From Corynebacterium kalidii (GTDB taxonomy: Bacteria > Actinomycetota > Actinomycetes > Mycobacteriales > Mycobacteriaceae): a stretch of DNA of 64,000 nucleotides. Position numbers and translations under genes: made by a program. The notes under the pieces were generated by a model. That model made no database searches. It worked only from the letters and a program-made list of their open reading frames with translations, and was not told the origin of the DNA. The stretch lies in NCBI RefSeq assembly GCF_022869005.1, contig NZ_JALIEA010000010.1, positions 106,585 to 170,584 of the forward strand. The letters run 5' to 3'. Of the stretch, positions 19,107 to 31,361 are shown piece after piece (positions within the stretch are counted from its first letter, which is position 1; each line of letters opens with the position of its first letter).

Positions 19107-19134
19107 TTGACAACTACTACAGAAAAGTTATCCA
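19107..19134 (+). promoter_or_regulatory. Candidate dnaA promoter overlapping a DnaA box
   Basis: A perfect -35 TTGACA (19107-19112) is followed after 16 bases by TATCCA (19129-19134), which lies inside the DnaA box 19128-19136. This layout would let DnaA repress its own gene. Sequence-based candidate. Confidence 0.4.
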
Positions 19135-19185
19135 CAAGTGTGGACAACACTGTGGATACGCTGGCCAGCAACACCAAGCTGTTGT

Positions 19186-19223
19186 GCACATGAACGTCAG
19201 ATTCCTGCGCATGAATGTCAGAT
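19186..19223 (+). repeat. Two 17-bp direct repeats before dnaA, 21-bp period
   Basis: GCACATGAACGTCAGAT (19186-19202) and GCGCATGAATGTCAGAT (19207-19223) agree at 15 of 17 positions and are offset by 21 bases, two helical turns. They lie in the dnaA leader, 41 bases before its start. Confidence 0.75.
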
Positions 19224-19263
19224 GTCCCGCCGTCACCGACCCACCCGCCGAAAGGTACCCGAT

Positions 19264-20748
19264 ATGCCCGATGCTGTGGACTTCAAGGAAGTCTGGGGCT
19301 CACTCATCGACCGGTGGATCAACGCCGATGAAGACTCCGCGGAGTTCCCCCGCCTGACCTCGCGTTCCCGGAGTCTTCTCCGTCAGTTGTCCCCGGTCAC
19401 CGTCTTCGACAACATCGCGTTGCTCAAGGCGCCGTCGAAATGGGTGAAGACGGAGACCGAGAACCACCTCTCCGAGCTGATCTGCGACCTCCTGGGGGAG
19501 GAGCTGGGCCACTCCGTGGTGCTGTCCCTCAGCGTCGACGAGTCACCGGCGGAGGTCGAGGTCCCTGCGGCGCCGGCCGTCGAACCGACGCCCGAGCGGC
19601 AGCGCCAGCACTGGGAGGACCTCACCGGGGCCGCCTACCAGCACCGTCCGTCCACACCGGTGCGGACCGACCCCGTCCCGGAGCCCCCGGCGAAGACACG
19701 GGGTGAGGACACGGAGAACCGCCTCAACCCGCAGTACACCTTCGACACCTTCGTCACCGGCTCCTCGAACCAGTTCGCGAACGCCGCCTGCCGTGCCGTG
19801 GCAGAGAAGCCGGCCTACGCCTACAACCCCCTGTTCATCTGGGGCGAGTCCGGTCTGGGGAAGACCCACCTCCTCCACGCGATCGGCCACTACGCCCGTG
19901 AGCTGCGCCAGGGTATGAAGGTCAGGTACATCTCCAGTGAGGAGATGACCAACGAGTTCGTCAACGCACTGCGCGACGGACGGGGTGAGCAGTTCAAACG
20001 CCACTACCGGAACCTCGACATGCTCATCGTCGACGACATCCAGTTCCTGCAAGGCAAGGAGAGCACGCAGGAGGAGTTCTTCCACACCTTCAACGCCCTC
20101 CAGCAGAACCACCGGCAGATCGTTCTGTCCTCCGACCGTCCCCCGAAGCAGCTGACCACGCTGGAGGACAGGCTCCGCACCCGTTTCGAGGGCGGCCTGA
20201 TCACCGATGTGCAGACCCCTGACCTGGAGACGAGGATGGCGATCCTCTCGAAGAAGGCGCAGATGGAGGGGACCTACCTGCCCGACGACGTCCTGGAGCT
20301 CATCGCTGGCCGCTACGAGACCTCGATCCGCGAGCTCGAGGGCGCGATGATCCGTGTCACCGCCTACTGCTCCCTCAGCAAGGAGCCGGTCACGCGGCAG
20401 GCCGCGGAGATCGCGTTGCGCGACATCATGCCGGACCCGAAGGACGTCGAGATCACCCCGCAGATCATCATCGACGTGATCACCGGGTACTTCGACGTCA
20501 CTGTCGAGGAGATGATGGGGAAGGGGAAGGTCCGGCGCCTGGTCACCGCTCGTCAGTTCGCGATGTACCTCTGCCGTGAGCTCACGGAGCTGTCGCTCCC
20601 GCAGATCGGCAAGGTCTTCGGTGGCCGTGACCACACCACCGCGATGTACGCGGAGCGCAAGATCCGGAAATCCATCCAGGAGGACCGCAAGACCTTCCAG
20701 CAAATCCAGGAGCTGACGCAGCGGATCAAGTCCCGCGCGCGGCAGTAG
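19264..20748 (+). CDS. dnaA: Chromosomal replication initiator DnaA
   Basis: 494 residues. Domain I is N-terminal, with an acidic/proline linker to about residue 150. The AAA+ domain III carries Walker A GESGLGKTH (near 194) and Walker B MLIVDDIQF. The C-terminal domain IV has the DnaA-box-reading signature GRDHTTAMYAERKI. ATG at 19264 is preceded by AAAGG eight bases upstream; earlier in-frame starts run through the DnaA boxes and are unlikely. Binds the boxes on both sides of the gene to open the origin. Confidence 0.97.
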   Translation: MPDAVDFKEVWGSLIDRWINADEDSAEFPRLTSRSRSLLRQLSPVTVFDNIALLKAPSKWVKTETENHLSELICDLLGEELGHSVVLSLSVDESPAEVEVPAAPAVEPTPERQRQHWEDLTGAAYQHRPSTPVRTDPVPEPPAKTRGEDTENRLNPQYTFDTFVTGSSNQFANAACRAVAEKPAYAYNPLFIWGESGLGKTHLLHAIGHYARELRQGMKVRYISSEEMTNEFVNALRDGRGEQFKRHYRNLDMLIVDDIQFLQGKESTQEEFFHTFNALQQNHRQIVLSSDRPPKQLTTLEDRLRTRFEGGLITDVQTPDLETRMAILSKKAQMEGTYLPDDVLELIAGRYETSIRELEGAMIRVTAYCSLSKEPVTRQAAEIALRDIMPDPKDVEITPQIIIDVITGYFDVTVEEMMGKGKVRRLVTARQFAMYLCRELTELSLPQIGKVFGGRDHTTAMYAERKIRKSIQEDRKTFQQIQELTQRIKSRARQ

Positions 20749-20895
20749 TGCACAACGTTGCGGCCACACGACCTCGGCCATCACGAAGTTGTGCACAATT
20801 TCCACAGCCCTATCCACAGGCATGTAATTACAGACTTGTCATTTAGTGACCTTCGTCACAAATTTGGGTCGAAACGGCTCCGTCGGAGTCCTTCC

Positions 20896-21003
20896 ACCTG
20901 CGGTTTTACCGCCGCGGACCGCCCCTGTGGACAAATGACATTCTTGTCATTCCGCAGGTCACGGGCATATCGCCGGGAATGCGCGGACAGTAAAACCGCA
21001 GGT
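20896..21003. repeat. Origin inverted repeat ACCTGCGGTTTTAC ... GTAAAACCGCAGGT
   Basis: A perfect 14-bp inverted repeat at 20896-20909 and 20990-21003. The 8-mer CCGCAGGT occurs a third time at 20952-20959. After each outer arm lies CGCCCCTGTGGAYAA (20920-20934 and 21004-21018), which ends in a DnaA box, so the DnaA boxes are embedded in duplicated modules. Confidence 0.8.
20934..20951. repeat. Palindrome AATGACA-N4-TGTCATT in the origin
   Basis: Perfect 7-bp arms (20934-20940 and 20945-20951) around TTCT, beginning at the last base of a DnaA box. The same arms and spacer length occur beside parS at 16024-16041. A related GTGAC-CTTC-GTCAC repeat is at 20846-20859. Confidence 0.75.
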
Positions 21004-21385
21004 CGCCCCTGTGGATAACTCGACAGAGCGCGGGGAGAAACGGTGCAGCGCCTGGGGACAACTCACAGCCTCTAAAAGTTATCCACAACGGTCCCCAGTT
21101 ATCCACAGATTCATCCACGGGCTGTGAACAACTTACAACATCGTCATCCTCCGCCCCACCAGCGCCGGACCACGCCCCGCTCGCTCCATCCACAGTCTGC
21201 ACAGCCCCTACTGCTTCTACCGGATCCATCCATGGAGAACTCAAAGAAGAAATAACCGGTGTGCACAACCGGCGCGGCCTGTGCCGCGGGACGGGCTCCG
21301 CCGCAGGCGGACCCGGTACCGTCCGGAACCGGCGTCGGCTAGGGTTACGGGCAGAATCACGAACTTCATCGAAAGGACCTCAGGC

Positions 21386-22555
21386 GTGGACCACCAGTCC
21401 GTCAGTTTCACCGTGTCCAAGGACGATTTCTCCTCGGCACTGGCCTGGGTAGCGCGAACGTTGCCGAGTAAGGCATCCCAACCGATTCTCCGCGGGGTCC
21501 TCATCGAGGCCACGGACGACGGACTCCAGCTGTCCGGCTTCGACCGCGAGGTCTCCACGAAGGTCCGGGTCTCCGCCGACGTCTCCGACCCGGGCACGGT
21601 CCTCGTCGCGGGACGACTGGCCTCGAACATCATCGGGGCCCTCCCGGACAAGCCGGTCCGCATCGACTACGACGGCACCAAGGTCCTGGTCAACTGCGGG
21701 AGCTCCCACTTCGAGCTTCCCGCGATGACCATCGAGGACTACCCGGTCCTGCCCGACTTCCCGCAGGTCGCCGGTTCCCTGGACCCCCACCTGTTCACCG
21801 AGGTGATCAGCCAGGTCGCCATCGCCTCCAGCCGGGACGACACCCTCCCCATGCTGACCGGTATCCGGATGGAGATCGACGGTGAACACCTCGTGCTCGC
21901 CGCGACCGACCGCTTCCGTTTCGCCGTCCGCACCCTGGACTGGGTACCGGCCCGTGCCGACATCTCCGCGGAACTCCTCATCCCGGCCCGTACCCTGGCA
22001 GAGACCGCACGGTCGCTGGACTCCACGGGCGAGCCGGTGGAGATCGCCCTCGACCAGGACGGCGGACGCCTCCTCGGTATCTCCACCTCGGACCGTCGGA
22101 CCACCACCCGTCTCATCGACTCGGACTTCCCGAAGTTCCGGTCCCTGTTCCCGAAGACCCACACCTCCGTGGCCAGCGTGGAGATCGCCCCGCTGCTCGA
22201 CGCGATCCGTCGTGTCTCCCTGGTCACCGACGGCAACTCGCCGGTGAAGATGGACTTCGAGGAGGGCACCCTCACGCTCTCCGCCGGCGGCAGTGACCTC
22301 GGCGTGGCCAAGGAGCAGCTGCCCTGCGCCTTCGCCGGAGAACCCCTGGTCATCGCATTCCACCCCGGCTACCTCAAGGACGGTCTCGGGTCGGTGCACA
22401 CCGACCGGGTCGTGTTCGGCTTCAACCAGGCGTCCCGTTCCGCCGTCCTCGTCCCGGAACCGGAGCAGCTGCCCGAGGCGTCCGAGGACGGGACGTTCCC
22501 CACCCCGGAGAGTTCCTTCACCTACCTGCTGATGCCTGTCCGCCTGCCGGGCTGA
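21386..22555 (+). CDS. dnaN: DNA polymerase III beta sliding clamp
   Basis: 389 residues from GTG at 21386, with GAAAGGA eight bases upstream deciding the start. The three repeated clamp domains are visible, including the C-terminal segment ending in [11 protein letters not shown], the typical end of DnaN. The ring-shaped dimer tethers the replicative polymerase to DNA. Lies between origin and recF, four bases from the recF start. Confidence 0.97.
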   Translation: MDHQSVSFTVSKDDFSSALAWVARTLPSKASQPILRGVLIEATDDGLQLSGFDREVSTKVRVSADVSDPGTVLVAGRLASNIIGALPDKPVRIDYDGTKVLVNCGSSHFELPAMTIEDYPVLPDFPQVAGSLDPHLFTEVISQVAIASSRDDTLPMLTGIRMEIDGEHLVLAATDRFRFAVRTLDWVPARADISAELLIPARTLAETARSLDSTGEPVEIALDQDGGRLLGISTSDRRTTTRLIDSDFPKFRSLFPKTHTSVASVEIAPLLDAIRRVSLVTDGNSPVKMDFEEGTLTLSAGGSDLGVAKEQLPCAFAGEPLVIAFHPGYLKDGLGSVHTDRVVFGFNQASRSAVLVPEPEQLPEASEDGTFPTPESSFTYLLMPVRLPG

Positions 22556-22559
22556 CCGG

Positions 22560-23717
22560 ATGTACATTCGCTCGCTCCACCTCGGTGACTTCCGGTCCTG
22601 GCGACAGCTCGACCTCGACCTGGAACCCGGCGTCACCGTGTTCACCGGACCGAACGGCAACGGAAAGACCAATATCGTCGAGGCCGTCGGCTATCTCGCC
22701 CACCAGGGGTCCCACCGGGTCAGCTCGGACGCCGCCCTGGTCAGGGAGGGGTGTGATTCCGCACGTCTGTCGGCCACGGCGGTGAACCACGGTCGTGAAC
22801 TGACCGCCCATCTCGTCCTCAACGCACGCGGCGCCAACCAGGCGGCCGTGAACAGGACGCAGGTGAAGAACCAGCGTGGCATCGCCGGCATCGTCCGGAC
22901 CACACTGTTCGCGCCGGAGGACCTCGCCCTGGTCCGCGGCGAACCCGAACAACGCCGGGCGTTCCTGGACCAGACGATGGTCGCGCGGTACCCACGGCTC
23001 GCCGGCGTGCGGTCGGACTACGACAAGGCCCTCCGTCAGCGCAACGCGCTGCTGCGCCAGGGCGTCGACGAGGACGCCCTCGTCACCCTGGACGTCTGGG
23101 ACGCCCGCCTGGCCCACCTCGGCGGGCAGATCATGTCCGCCCGGGCCCAGCTCGTCCACGACCTGGAACCCCACGTGCGCGACACCTACTCCCGGTTGGC
23201 GCCGGGGTCGCGTCCGGCGCTGATCAGCTACGCCACCACCGTCGACCTGGGGGAGCCGGGGAACCCGCAGCTGCTGGCCCCGGACGTCGCCGAGGCGGTG
23301 CTCCTCGAGGAGTTCGCCCGGCGCCGTGACGCGGAGATCGACCGGGGGACCACCCTGACCGGTCCACACCGCGACGATCTCACCCTCGTCCTCGGCACCC
23401 AGCCGGCGAAAGGCTTCGCCAGCCACGGGGAGTCCTGGTCCTTCGCCCTGACGCTCCGGCTGGCCGCCCACCGGATGCACCGGGCGGACGGCACGGAACC
23501 GGTCGTCATCCTCGACGACGTCTTCGCCGAACTCGACCGCGCCCGACGTCGCGCGCTGGTCGACCTCGCCGCCGAAGCGGAACAGGTGCTGATCACCGCC
23601 GCCGTCGGCGACGACATCCCCGACGACCTGCGGTCGGTGGCGGCGGTGCACACGGTCTCCACCCGGGACACCGGTGACGGCCGCATCTCGGAGCTCGACG
23701 ATGACCACCGGGGGTGA
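22560..23717 (+). CDS. recF: Recombination/gap repair ATPase RecF
   Basis: 385 residues. SMC-like ATPase with Walker [10 protein letters not shown] (near residue 31) and a C-terminal Walker B/signature DDVFAELD. RecF loads RecA at single-strand gaps. N-terminal [14 protein letters not shown] is characteristic. Immediately follows dnaN; its end overlaps the dciA start by 17 bases. Confidence 0.96.
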   Translation: MYIRSLHLGDFRSWRQLDLDLEPGVTVFTGPNGNGKTNIVEAVGYLAHQGSHRVSSDAALVREGCDSARLSATAVNHGRELTAHLVLNARGANQAAVNRTQVKNQRGIAGIVRTTLFAPEDLALVRGEPEQRRAFLDQTMVARYPRLAGVRSDYDKALRQRNALLRQGVDEDALVTLDVWDARLAHLGGQIMSARAQLVHDLEPHVRDTYSRLAPGSRPALISYATTVDLGEPGNPQLLAPDVAEAVLLEEFARRRDAEIDRGTTLTGPHRDDLTLVLGTQPAKGFASHGESWSFALTLRLAAHRMHRADGTEPVVILDDVFAELDRARRRALVDLAAEAEQVLITAAVGDDIPDDLRSVAAVHTVSTRDTGDGRISELDDDHRG

Positions 23718-24216
23718 CGCGGACCGGGACCCCGTCGCCGAACGCATGGAGATGCTCCGCGCGGCGGCGGGGAAGCCCGGCCGGCCCGTCCGGCGGACAG
23801 GACGTCGGCCGAAGAGGATGAAGACCCGCTACGACGGGCGGCCCGACCGCAGCTACCGCGACCCGGGCGAATTCAGCGACCTGGTGAAACGGGAGATCAA
23901 GCGCAACGGGTGGGGCCGTAACTTCGCCGCCGGCTCCCTGCGCAGCGCCTGGCCGGAGATCGTCGGGGAGAACATCGGCCGGCACACGCACGTGGTCATG
24001 TACAACGAGAAGAAGCGGCAGCTGCACGTGGAGTGCGACTCCACGGCGTGGGCGACGAACCTCAGGCTGATGCAGAGCACCATCCTGAAGACGATCGCGC
24101 ACCGTGTCGGACCCGACGTCGTCGCGGAACTGAAGATCTACGGTCCCAAGCCACCGAGCTGGCGGCACGGGCCCCTGCACGTGAAGGGCAGAGGGCCCCG
24201 CGACACCTACGGCTGA
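23701..24216 (+). CDS. dciA: DciA-type helicase loader (DUF721)
   Basis: 171 residues. A basic, disordered N-terminus is followed by the DUF721 fold from about residue 60 ([27 protein letters not shown], key residues WPEIVG). DciA replaces DnaC/DnaI in most bacteria and loads DnaB at the origin. ATG at 23701 was chosen because GGAG lies about eight bases upstream; GTG at 23674 is possible. Position between recF and gyrB is conserved in actinobacteria. Confidence 0.88.
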   Translation: MTTGGDADRDPVAERMEMLRAAAGKPGRPVRRTGRRPKRMKTRYDGRPDRSYRDPGEFSDLVKREIKRNGWGRNFAAGSLRSAWPEIVGENIGRHTHVVMYNEKKRQLHVECDSTAWATNLRLMQSTILKTIAHRVGPDVVAELKIYGPKPPSWRHGPLHVKGRGPRDTYG

Positions 24217-24227
24217 GGCCTTTTACC

Positions 24228-24236
24228 TGGTACAAT
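24228..24236 (+). promoter_or_regulatory. Candidate gyrB promoter (extended -10)
   Basis: TGGTACAAT, an extended -10 (TGN plus TACAAT), lies about 40 bases before the gyrB GTG with AAGGAG at 24261-24266. No clear -35. The gyrA gene has a matching TGGTAAGAT. Confidence 0.5.
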
Positions 24237-24247
24237 GTGGGGGTTAA

Positions 24248-27154
<2,907 letters not shown>

Positions 27155-27158
<4 letters not shown>

Positions 27159-28297
27159 GCGGCCAACGGGTTCTGCCACAGCCGGTGGAGCGCCGTCACC
27201 GCCGCGGCCCGTGACAGGATCCCGTCACCGGCCCGCTGGATACCGAGCTGCCGGCCCGTCCCGTGCAGGCCGTCGGCGATGACCCGCACTGTCCCGGGGT
27301 CGGCGGTGAACGTCTCACCGGCGAAGACGACGGTCGCCGGGTCGACCACGTCGACCGCCAGGGAGATGATCCGGGACAGCAGTTCGGCCCGTTCGTCCAG
27401 GATCCCGCGGGCGACCGGGTTGTGCTCGGCCAGGGCGACGAGGTCCGGCACCGTGGAGACGTTCAGCCCCCGGCGTCGGGCGGCCTGAATCACCGGCGTG
27501 GAGCCGAGGGGGTGGCCGTGCTCGGAGGAGAAGGTGCCGGACGTGGCGATCTCGGTGAACGCGGCGGGGACGGACCCCGTGTACGGCTGGTGGACGGCGT
27601 TGTCGACGATCCACGCGTGCCCGACGAGTTCGCGGGCGTACACGTAGAGCGTCGAGGTACGCTCACCGGAGTCCAGGGACAGTGGTGAGCTGGCGAGTTC
27701 GGAACCGGCCATGGCGCTGACACCCGTGGACAGGGCCACCGGGACGTCGGTGTCGAGGTGGGACGTGGGGGCGACGTCCTTCCACCCGTAGGACGGCGAG
27801 GTGACCCGTCCGGCGTGGTCGACGTGCGCGGAGAACGCGATCCCGATGCCGGTGGGGGAGGGGAGACCGCGCCCCAGCGCGTAGAGGGCGTGCTGGACGG
27901 CCTCCATGGCGTCGGCGGGGGAGAGTTCGGCGACCGGGAGCCGCAGGGTGCGTGTGCGCAGGGGACGACCCGCGCCGTCGACCGCCACCAGCTGGGTACT
28001 GCGGAGGCCGACGTGGGCACCGAGGGCGGTGACGCTGCGGCCGTCCGGGCGCAGGGTGGTCCCGGGACGTCCGACTCCGCCGGCGGCGGTGGGGGAGAGT
28101 TGTTCCACCAGTCCTGCGTCGATGAGGGCGCTGACGTGCCGCGTCACGGTGGGTTGGGACATGCCGAGGCTCTCGTGGAGCGCGCCGCGGGTGATGCCTG
28201 GTGTGGTGCGGATCTGGTGGAGGCACCTGGCGGGTCCGGTCACGGGCGCGGTGAAGTGCGCGGTCGCGGAGAGGTGGGCTGTCGTCATGGGGATCAC
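27155..28297 (-). CDS. ssuR: ROK-family regulator of sulfonate genes, SsuR-like
   Basis: 380 residues. N-terminal winged helix (GALHESLGMSQPTVTRHVSAL) about residues 35-70, then a ROK sugar-kinase-like body. The ATP-site and zinc motifs of true ROK kinases are poorly preserved, as expected for a regulator. It diverges from ssuDCAB, the same arrangement as C. glutamicum SsuR, an activator of sulfonate-ester and sulfonate use. A perfect AGACCGATCGGTCT palindrome lies in the shared upstream region. Start could also be ATG at 28288. Confidence 0.85.
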
Positions 28298-28323
28298 GAT
28301 AGTTCAACTCACGGTGAAAAGAC

Positions 28324-28337
28324 AGACCGATCGGTCT
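28324..28337. promoter_or_regulatory. Putative SsuR operator 1
   Basis: AGACCGATCGGTCT, a perfect 14-bp palindrome in the ssuR-ssuD intergenic region, one of four AGAC-N6-GTCT copies in the window. Confidence 0.7.
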
Positions 28338-28374
28338 ATTGATTCACGGCGAACGAAATGGTGGCCGAGCGGAT

Positions 28375-28388
28375 AGACTGACTGGTCT
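28375..28388. promoter_or_regulatory. Putative SsuR operator 2
   Basis: AGACTGACTGGTCT, 51 bases from operator 1 and 11 bases before the ssuD ATG; it overlaps the only plausible -10 (TAGACT). Confidence 0.65.
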
Positions 28389-28399
28389 ACTCGTTCGGC

Positions 28400-29539
28400 A
28401 TGACAGACACACGGAACGTCACACTGCACTGGTTCCTCCCCACCACCGGGGACTCCCGGGAGATCGTCGGAGGTGGCCACGGGGCCGGACCCGAGACCGG
28501 GGAGAGGTACGCCGGTCTCGACTACCTGACACAGGTGGCCCGCGCCGCGGAGTACAACGGCTTCGAGTCGGTGCTCACGCCGACCGGACGGTGGTGCCAG
28601 GACGCCTGGGTCACCGCCTCCGCCCTTGCCGGCGCGACATCGCGGCTGAAGTTCCTCGTCGCCCTGCGCCCGGGCCTCGTCGGTCCGACGTTGACGGCGC
28701 ACCAGGCGCTGACGTTGCAGGAGCTGTCCGGTGACAGGCTGCTGCTCAACGTCGTCGTCGGGGGTGAGGATGCCGAGCAGAGGGCCTTCGGCGACTTCAC
28801 CACCAAGGCGGAGCGGTACGCGATCGCCGACGAAACCCTGCAGGTGGCACAACACCTGTGGACGTCCCCGGAACCGCTGACGTTTCACGGGAAACATCTG
28901 CGTGTCGAGGACGCGGCGCTGCGGCACCAGCCTGTCACCAGCCCGCCGATCTTCCTCGGCGGATCCTCGGACGAGGGGATCGAGGTCGCGGCACGACGGG
29001 CCGACGTCTACCTCACCTGGGGCGAGCCGCCGGAACAGGTCGCGGAGAAGATCGGACGCGTGCGTGCGAGGGCGTCGTCCCACGGCCGGACCCTCGAGTA
29101 CGGCGTCCGCCTCCACGTCATCGCCCGGCCGACGGCGGATGAGGCGTGGGCTGAAGCACAACGGCTCCTCGACGCGATCGATCCCGAACAGGTGCGGGTG
29201 GCACAGGCCGGGCTCGCGACCTCCCAGTCGGAGGGGCAGAGGCGGATGAGGGAACTCCACGGGGCCGGCTCGGCCTACCGTCACGGGCAGGACGCCCGGT
29301 CGTTGGAGATCGCACCGGGTCTCTGGGCCGGTGTCGGACTGGTACGCGGTGGAGCGGGGACGGCCCTCGTCGGTTCCTACGAGGACGTCGCGGCGCGAAT
29401 CGACGACCACCGCCGGATCGGGGTGAACCATCTGATCTTGTCCGGGGTCCCGCATCTCGAGGAGACCTTCCGGGTGGGGGAGGGGGTCGTCCCCGCACTC
29501 CAGGCCCGCGGTGTCACTGTGACGAATGCTCCGGCATGA
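28400..29539 (+). CDS. ssuD: FMNH2-dependent alkanesulfonate monooxygenase
   Basis: 379 residues, the usual SsuD length. Bacterial luciferase-like fold with NVTLHWFLPTTGDSR at the start and WCQDAWVTASALAGAT in the first third. It splits alkanesulfonates into aldehyde and sulfite using reduced FMN. FMNH2 probably comes from the flavin reductase at 33554, which shares the same operator motif. First gene of ssuDCAB; ATG overlap (ATGA) couples it to ssuC. Contains a parS-like sequence with one mismatch at 28882-28895. Confidence 0.92.
   Translation: MTDTRNVTLHWFLPTTGDSREIVGGGHGAGPETGERYAGLDYLTQVARAAEYNGFESVLTPTGRWCQDAWVTASALAGATSRLKFLVALRPGLVGPTLTAHQALTLQELSGDRLLLNVVVGGEDAEQRAFGDFTTKAERYAIADETLQVAQHLWTSPEPLTFHGKHLRVEDAALRHQPVTSPPIFLGGSSDEGIEVAARRADVYLTWGEPPEQVAEKIGRVRARASSHGRTLEYGVRLHVIARPTADEAWAEAQRLLDAIDPEQVRVAQAGLATSQSEGQRRMRELHGAGSAYRHGQDARSLEIAPGLWAGVGLVRGGAGTALVGSYEDVAARIDDHRRIGVNHLILSGVPHLEETFRVGEGVVPALQARGVTVTNAPA
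28882..28895. promoter_or_regulatory. parS-like site inside ssuD
   Basis: GTTTCACGGGAAAC differs from the parS core at one central base (T to G). The same variant occurs at 32432-32445. ParB affinity is likely reduced. Confidence 0.4.
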
Positions 29540-30318
29540 CCGGGATCAGGAGAACGCCGCTCCATCTCGGGGTTTTCACCGGGGTCATCGGACTCTGGTG
29601 GCTCGTCGCACGCTTCACCGGAATCGACCCGGTCCTCCTCCCGGGGCCCGGCGAGGTGGGGCGCAGACTTGTCGAGACGAACCTCTGCGCGCAGCAGTGC
29701 GGGGTGCAGGACTACTTCCTCTGGCAGCATCTCCTCGCCACGCTGGAACGAATCGCCGTCGGGTTGTCCGCCGGCATCCTCGTCGGCGTCCTCGTCGGTT
29801 GGTGGCTCGGCGCGAACCCGGTCGCGCGGAGCGTCGTGGAGCCGTACCTCTCCTTCCTCCGGGCACTGCCGCCGTTGGGGTACATCGGACTCCTCATCGT
29901 CTGGTTCGGCATCGGCGACCAGTCGAAGGTCATCCTGTTGTTCCTCGCCGCCTTCCCCACGGTCGCGGTCGCGACGCTCCTCGGGGTGACCGGGGTGCGG
30001 CAGGACTGGATCCGCGCCGCGAGGTCGCTCGGGGCCGGGCGGGGACAGGTGTTCCGGACGGTCGAACTTCCCGCCGCGCTTCCCGAGATCATCAGCGGGG
30101 CACGCGTCGCCGCCGGCCTCTGTTGGTCGGCGATCGTCGCCGCGGAGATGAACGACGGTATCCCGGGCATCGGCGGTCTGGCCTACATCTCCGGCACCCA
30201 GCTCGACACCTCGCTCACGATCGCCTGCATCATCGTGATCGGTGTCGCGGCGTTGGTCGTCGACAACCTTCTGCTGGCCGTCGAGGCCCGCTTCTCACCC
30301 TGGAGGACGAAACAGTGA
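29536..30318 (+). CDS. ssuC: Sulfonate ABC transporter permease
   Basis: 260 residues with about six membrane segments. The EAA-loop region AARSLGAGRGQVFRTVELPAALPEI is characteristic of binding-protein-dependent permeases (key residues SLGAG, FRTVELPAALPEI). Forms the channel of the SsuABC importer for aliphatic sulfonates. Overlaps ssuD by ATGA and ssuA by GTGA. Confidence 0.93.
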   Translation: MTGIRRTPLHLGVFTGVIGLWWLVARFTGIDPVLLPGPGEVGRRLVETNLCAQQCGVQDYFLWQHLLATLERIAVGLSAGILVGVLVGWWLGANPVARSVVEPYLSFLRALPPLGYIGLLIVWFGIGDQSKVILLFLAAFPTVAVATLLGVTGVRQDWIRAARSLGAGRGQVFRTVELPAALPEIISGARVAAGLCWSAIVAAEMNDGIPGIGGLAYISGTQLDTSLTIACIIVIGVAALVVDNLLLAVEARFSPWRTKQ

Positions 30319-31361
30319 CATCACGGAGAACGGGGGCGCTGTCCGCGGCGATCCTCCTCACGACAGTGGCAGGATGTGTCGGCCCGCCCGCGAGCGAGTG
30401 GGAGGACAGGGGAGGGGACGCGGTGTGTCCCGTGAAACCCTCGGAGGCCGGGGGCACGGTCCGTATCGGCTACCTCGGTGGACCGGCGACCGACCTGTAC
30501 ACCCAGGCGACCGGATTGGCGGAGGCGTGTCTGCCGGAGGCGGACATCGAATGGACGCGGTACCCGACGGGTCAGGACATCGTCCAGGGGTTCGCGGCCG
30601 GGTCGGTCGACCTCGCCTCGCTGGGGTCGACCCCGACAGCGAAGGCCCTGAGCGCGCCGCTGAATCTGGACGTCTCCGTCGTCCAGGCCAACTCGGTGAT
30701 CGGCGGGACCGAGGCACTCGTCGCCAAGGACGCGGCGGGCATCAGGGATCTCAAGGGCAAACGTATCGCCGTCCCGTTCTCGTCGACCGCGCACTATTCA
30801 CTCCTCAACGCGCTCATCGACGCCGGGATCGACCCGTCGAGGGACGTGGAGATCACGAACATCTCCCCGGACAAGCTGCCTGCCGCATGGAAGTCGGACC
30901 GGATCGACGCGGCCTATGTGTGGGACCCGACGCTCCAGGAGCTGAAGGACGGGACGGGTGGGACGACGCCGGGAACGGTGATCACCGATTCCCGGGAACA
31001 GGCCGACCGGGGCCACGCGACGTACAACGTCACCTTGGCCTCCGATGCCTGGATGGACGGCAACCCGGACCTCCTGCGGACGTGGCTGGACCTGGAAGCC
31101 AGCGTGGCGGAGGAAGCCCCTGGGTCGGAGGACTTCGTGTCGGTGAATGCCCGCGCGTCCGGCATGGATGAGGAGGCCGCGGAACTCCAGGTGGACGGGC
31201 AACGGTTCATCACCGGCCGCGAGCAGGTCGAGTACCTCACCGACGTCGCCGAGTCGCTGCGCTCGACCGCGGCATTCCTCGCCCGCCAGGGGGATATCCC
31301 GGCGGAGGAGAAGGACTATTCAGGGATGGTACGTACCGATCTGTGGGAGGACAGGACATGA
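30315..31361 (+). CDS. ssuA: Sulfonate ABC transporter substrate-binding lipoprotein
   Basis: 348 residues from a GTG overlapping the ssuC stop. Signal peptide with lipobox TVAGC (Cys21) indicates lipid anchoring outside the membrane. The periplasmic-binding fold follows: VRIGYLGGPATDLY, then GFAAGSVDLASLGSTP and DLKGKRIAVPF, the usual order in SsuA/TauA proteins. The YVWDP segment fits the second lobe. Ligand could be alkanesulfonates or taurine; neighbouring ssuD favours alkanesulfonates. Confidence 0.92.
   Translation: MTSRRTGALSAAILLTTVAGCVGPPASEWEDRGGDAVCPVKPSEAGGTVRIGYLGGPATDLYTQATGLAEACLPEADIEWTRYPTGQDIVQGFAAGSVDLASLGSTPTAKALSAPLNLDVSVVQANSVIGGTEALVAKDAAGIRDLKGKRIAVPFSSTAHYSLLNALIDAGIDPSRDVEITNISPDKLPAAWKSDRIDAAYVWDPTLQELKDGTGGTTPGTVITDSREQADRGHATYNVTLASDAWMDGNPDLLRTWLDLEASVAEEAPGSEDFVSVNARASGMDEEAAELQVDGQRFITGREQVEYLTDVAESLRSTAAFLARQGDIPAEEKDYSGMVRTDLWEDRT

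Larger units (their letters stand above)
18587..19263. other. oriC: Left origin region with DnaA boxes
   Basis: A 677-bp gene-free stretch between rpmH and dnaA. DnaA boxes: TTATCCACA at 19082-19090 and 19128-19136 (perfect), TTGTCCACA at 18935-18943 (+), 18992-19000 (-) and 19139-19147 (-), and GTATCCACA at 19151-19159 (-). An AT-rich tract lies near 19050-19075. The right half also holds the dnaA promoter candidate and a 17-bp direct repeat. No other gene was seen. Confidence 0.8.
20749..21385. other. oriC: Main origin region between dnaA and dnaN
   Basis: A 637-bp gene-free stretch. Perfect DnaA boxes TTATCCACA are at 21010-21018 (-), 21079-21087 (+) and 21099-21107 (+). TTGTCCACA is at 20926-20934 (-) and CTATCCACA at 20810-20818 (+). 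AT-rich tracts occur at 20821-20870 and 21238-21256. Long inverted repeats at 20896-21003 and a palindrome at 20934-20951 are listed separately. Confidence 0.82.

Noticed and set aside
21181-21195. Further DnaA boxes such as CCATCCACA and TCATCCACG near 21111 and 21187
   Set aside because: Two or more mismatches from TTATCCACA; expected by chance in this context.
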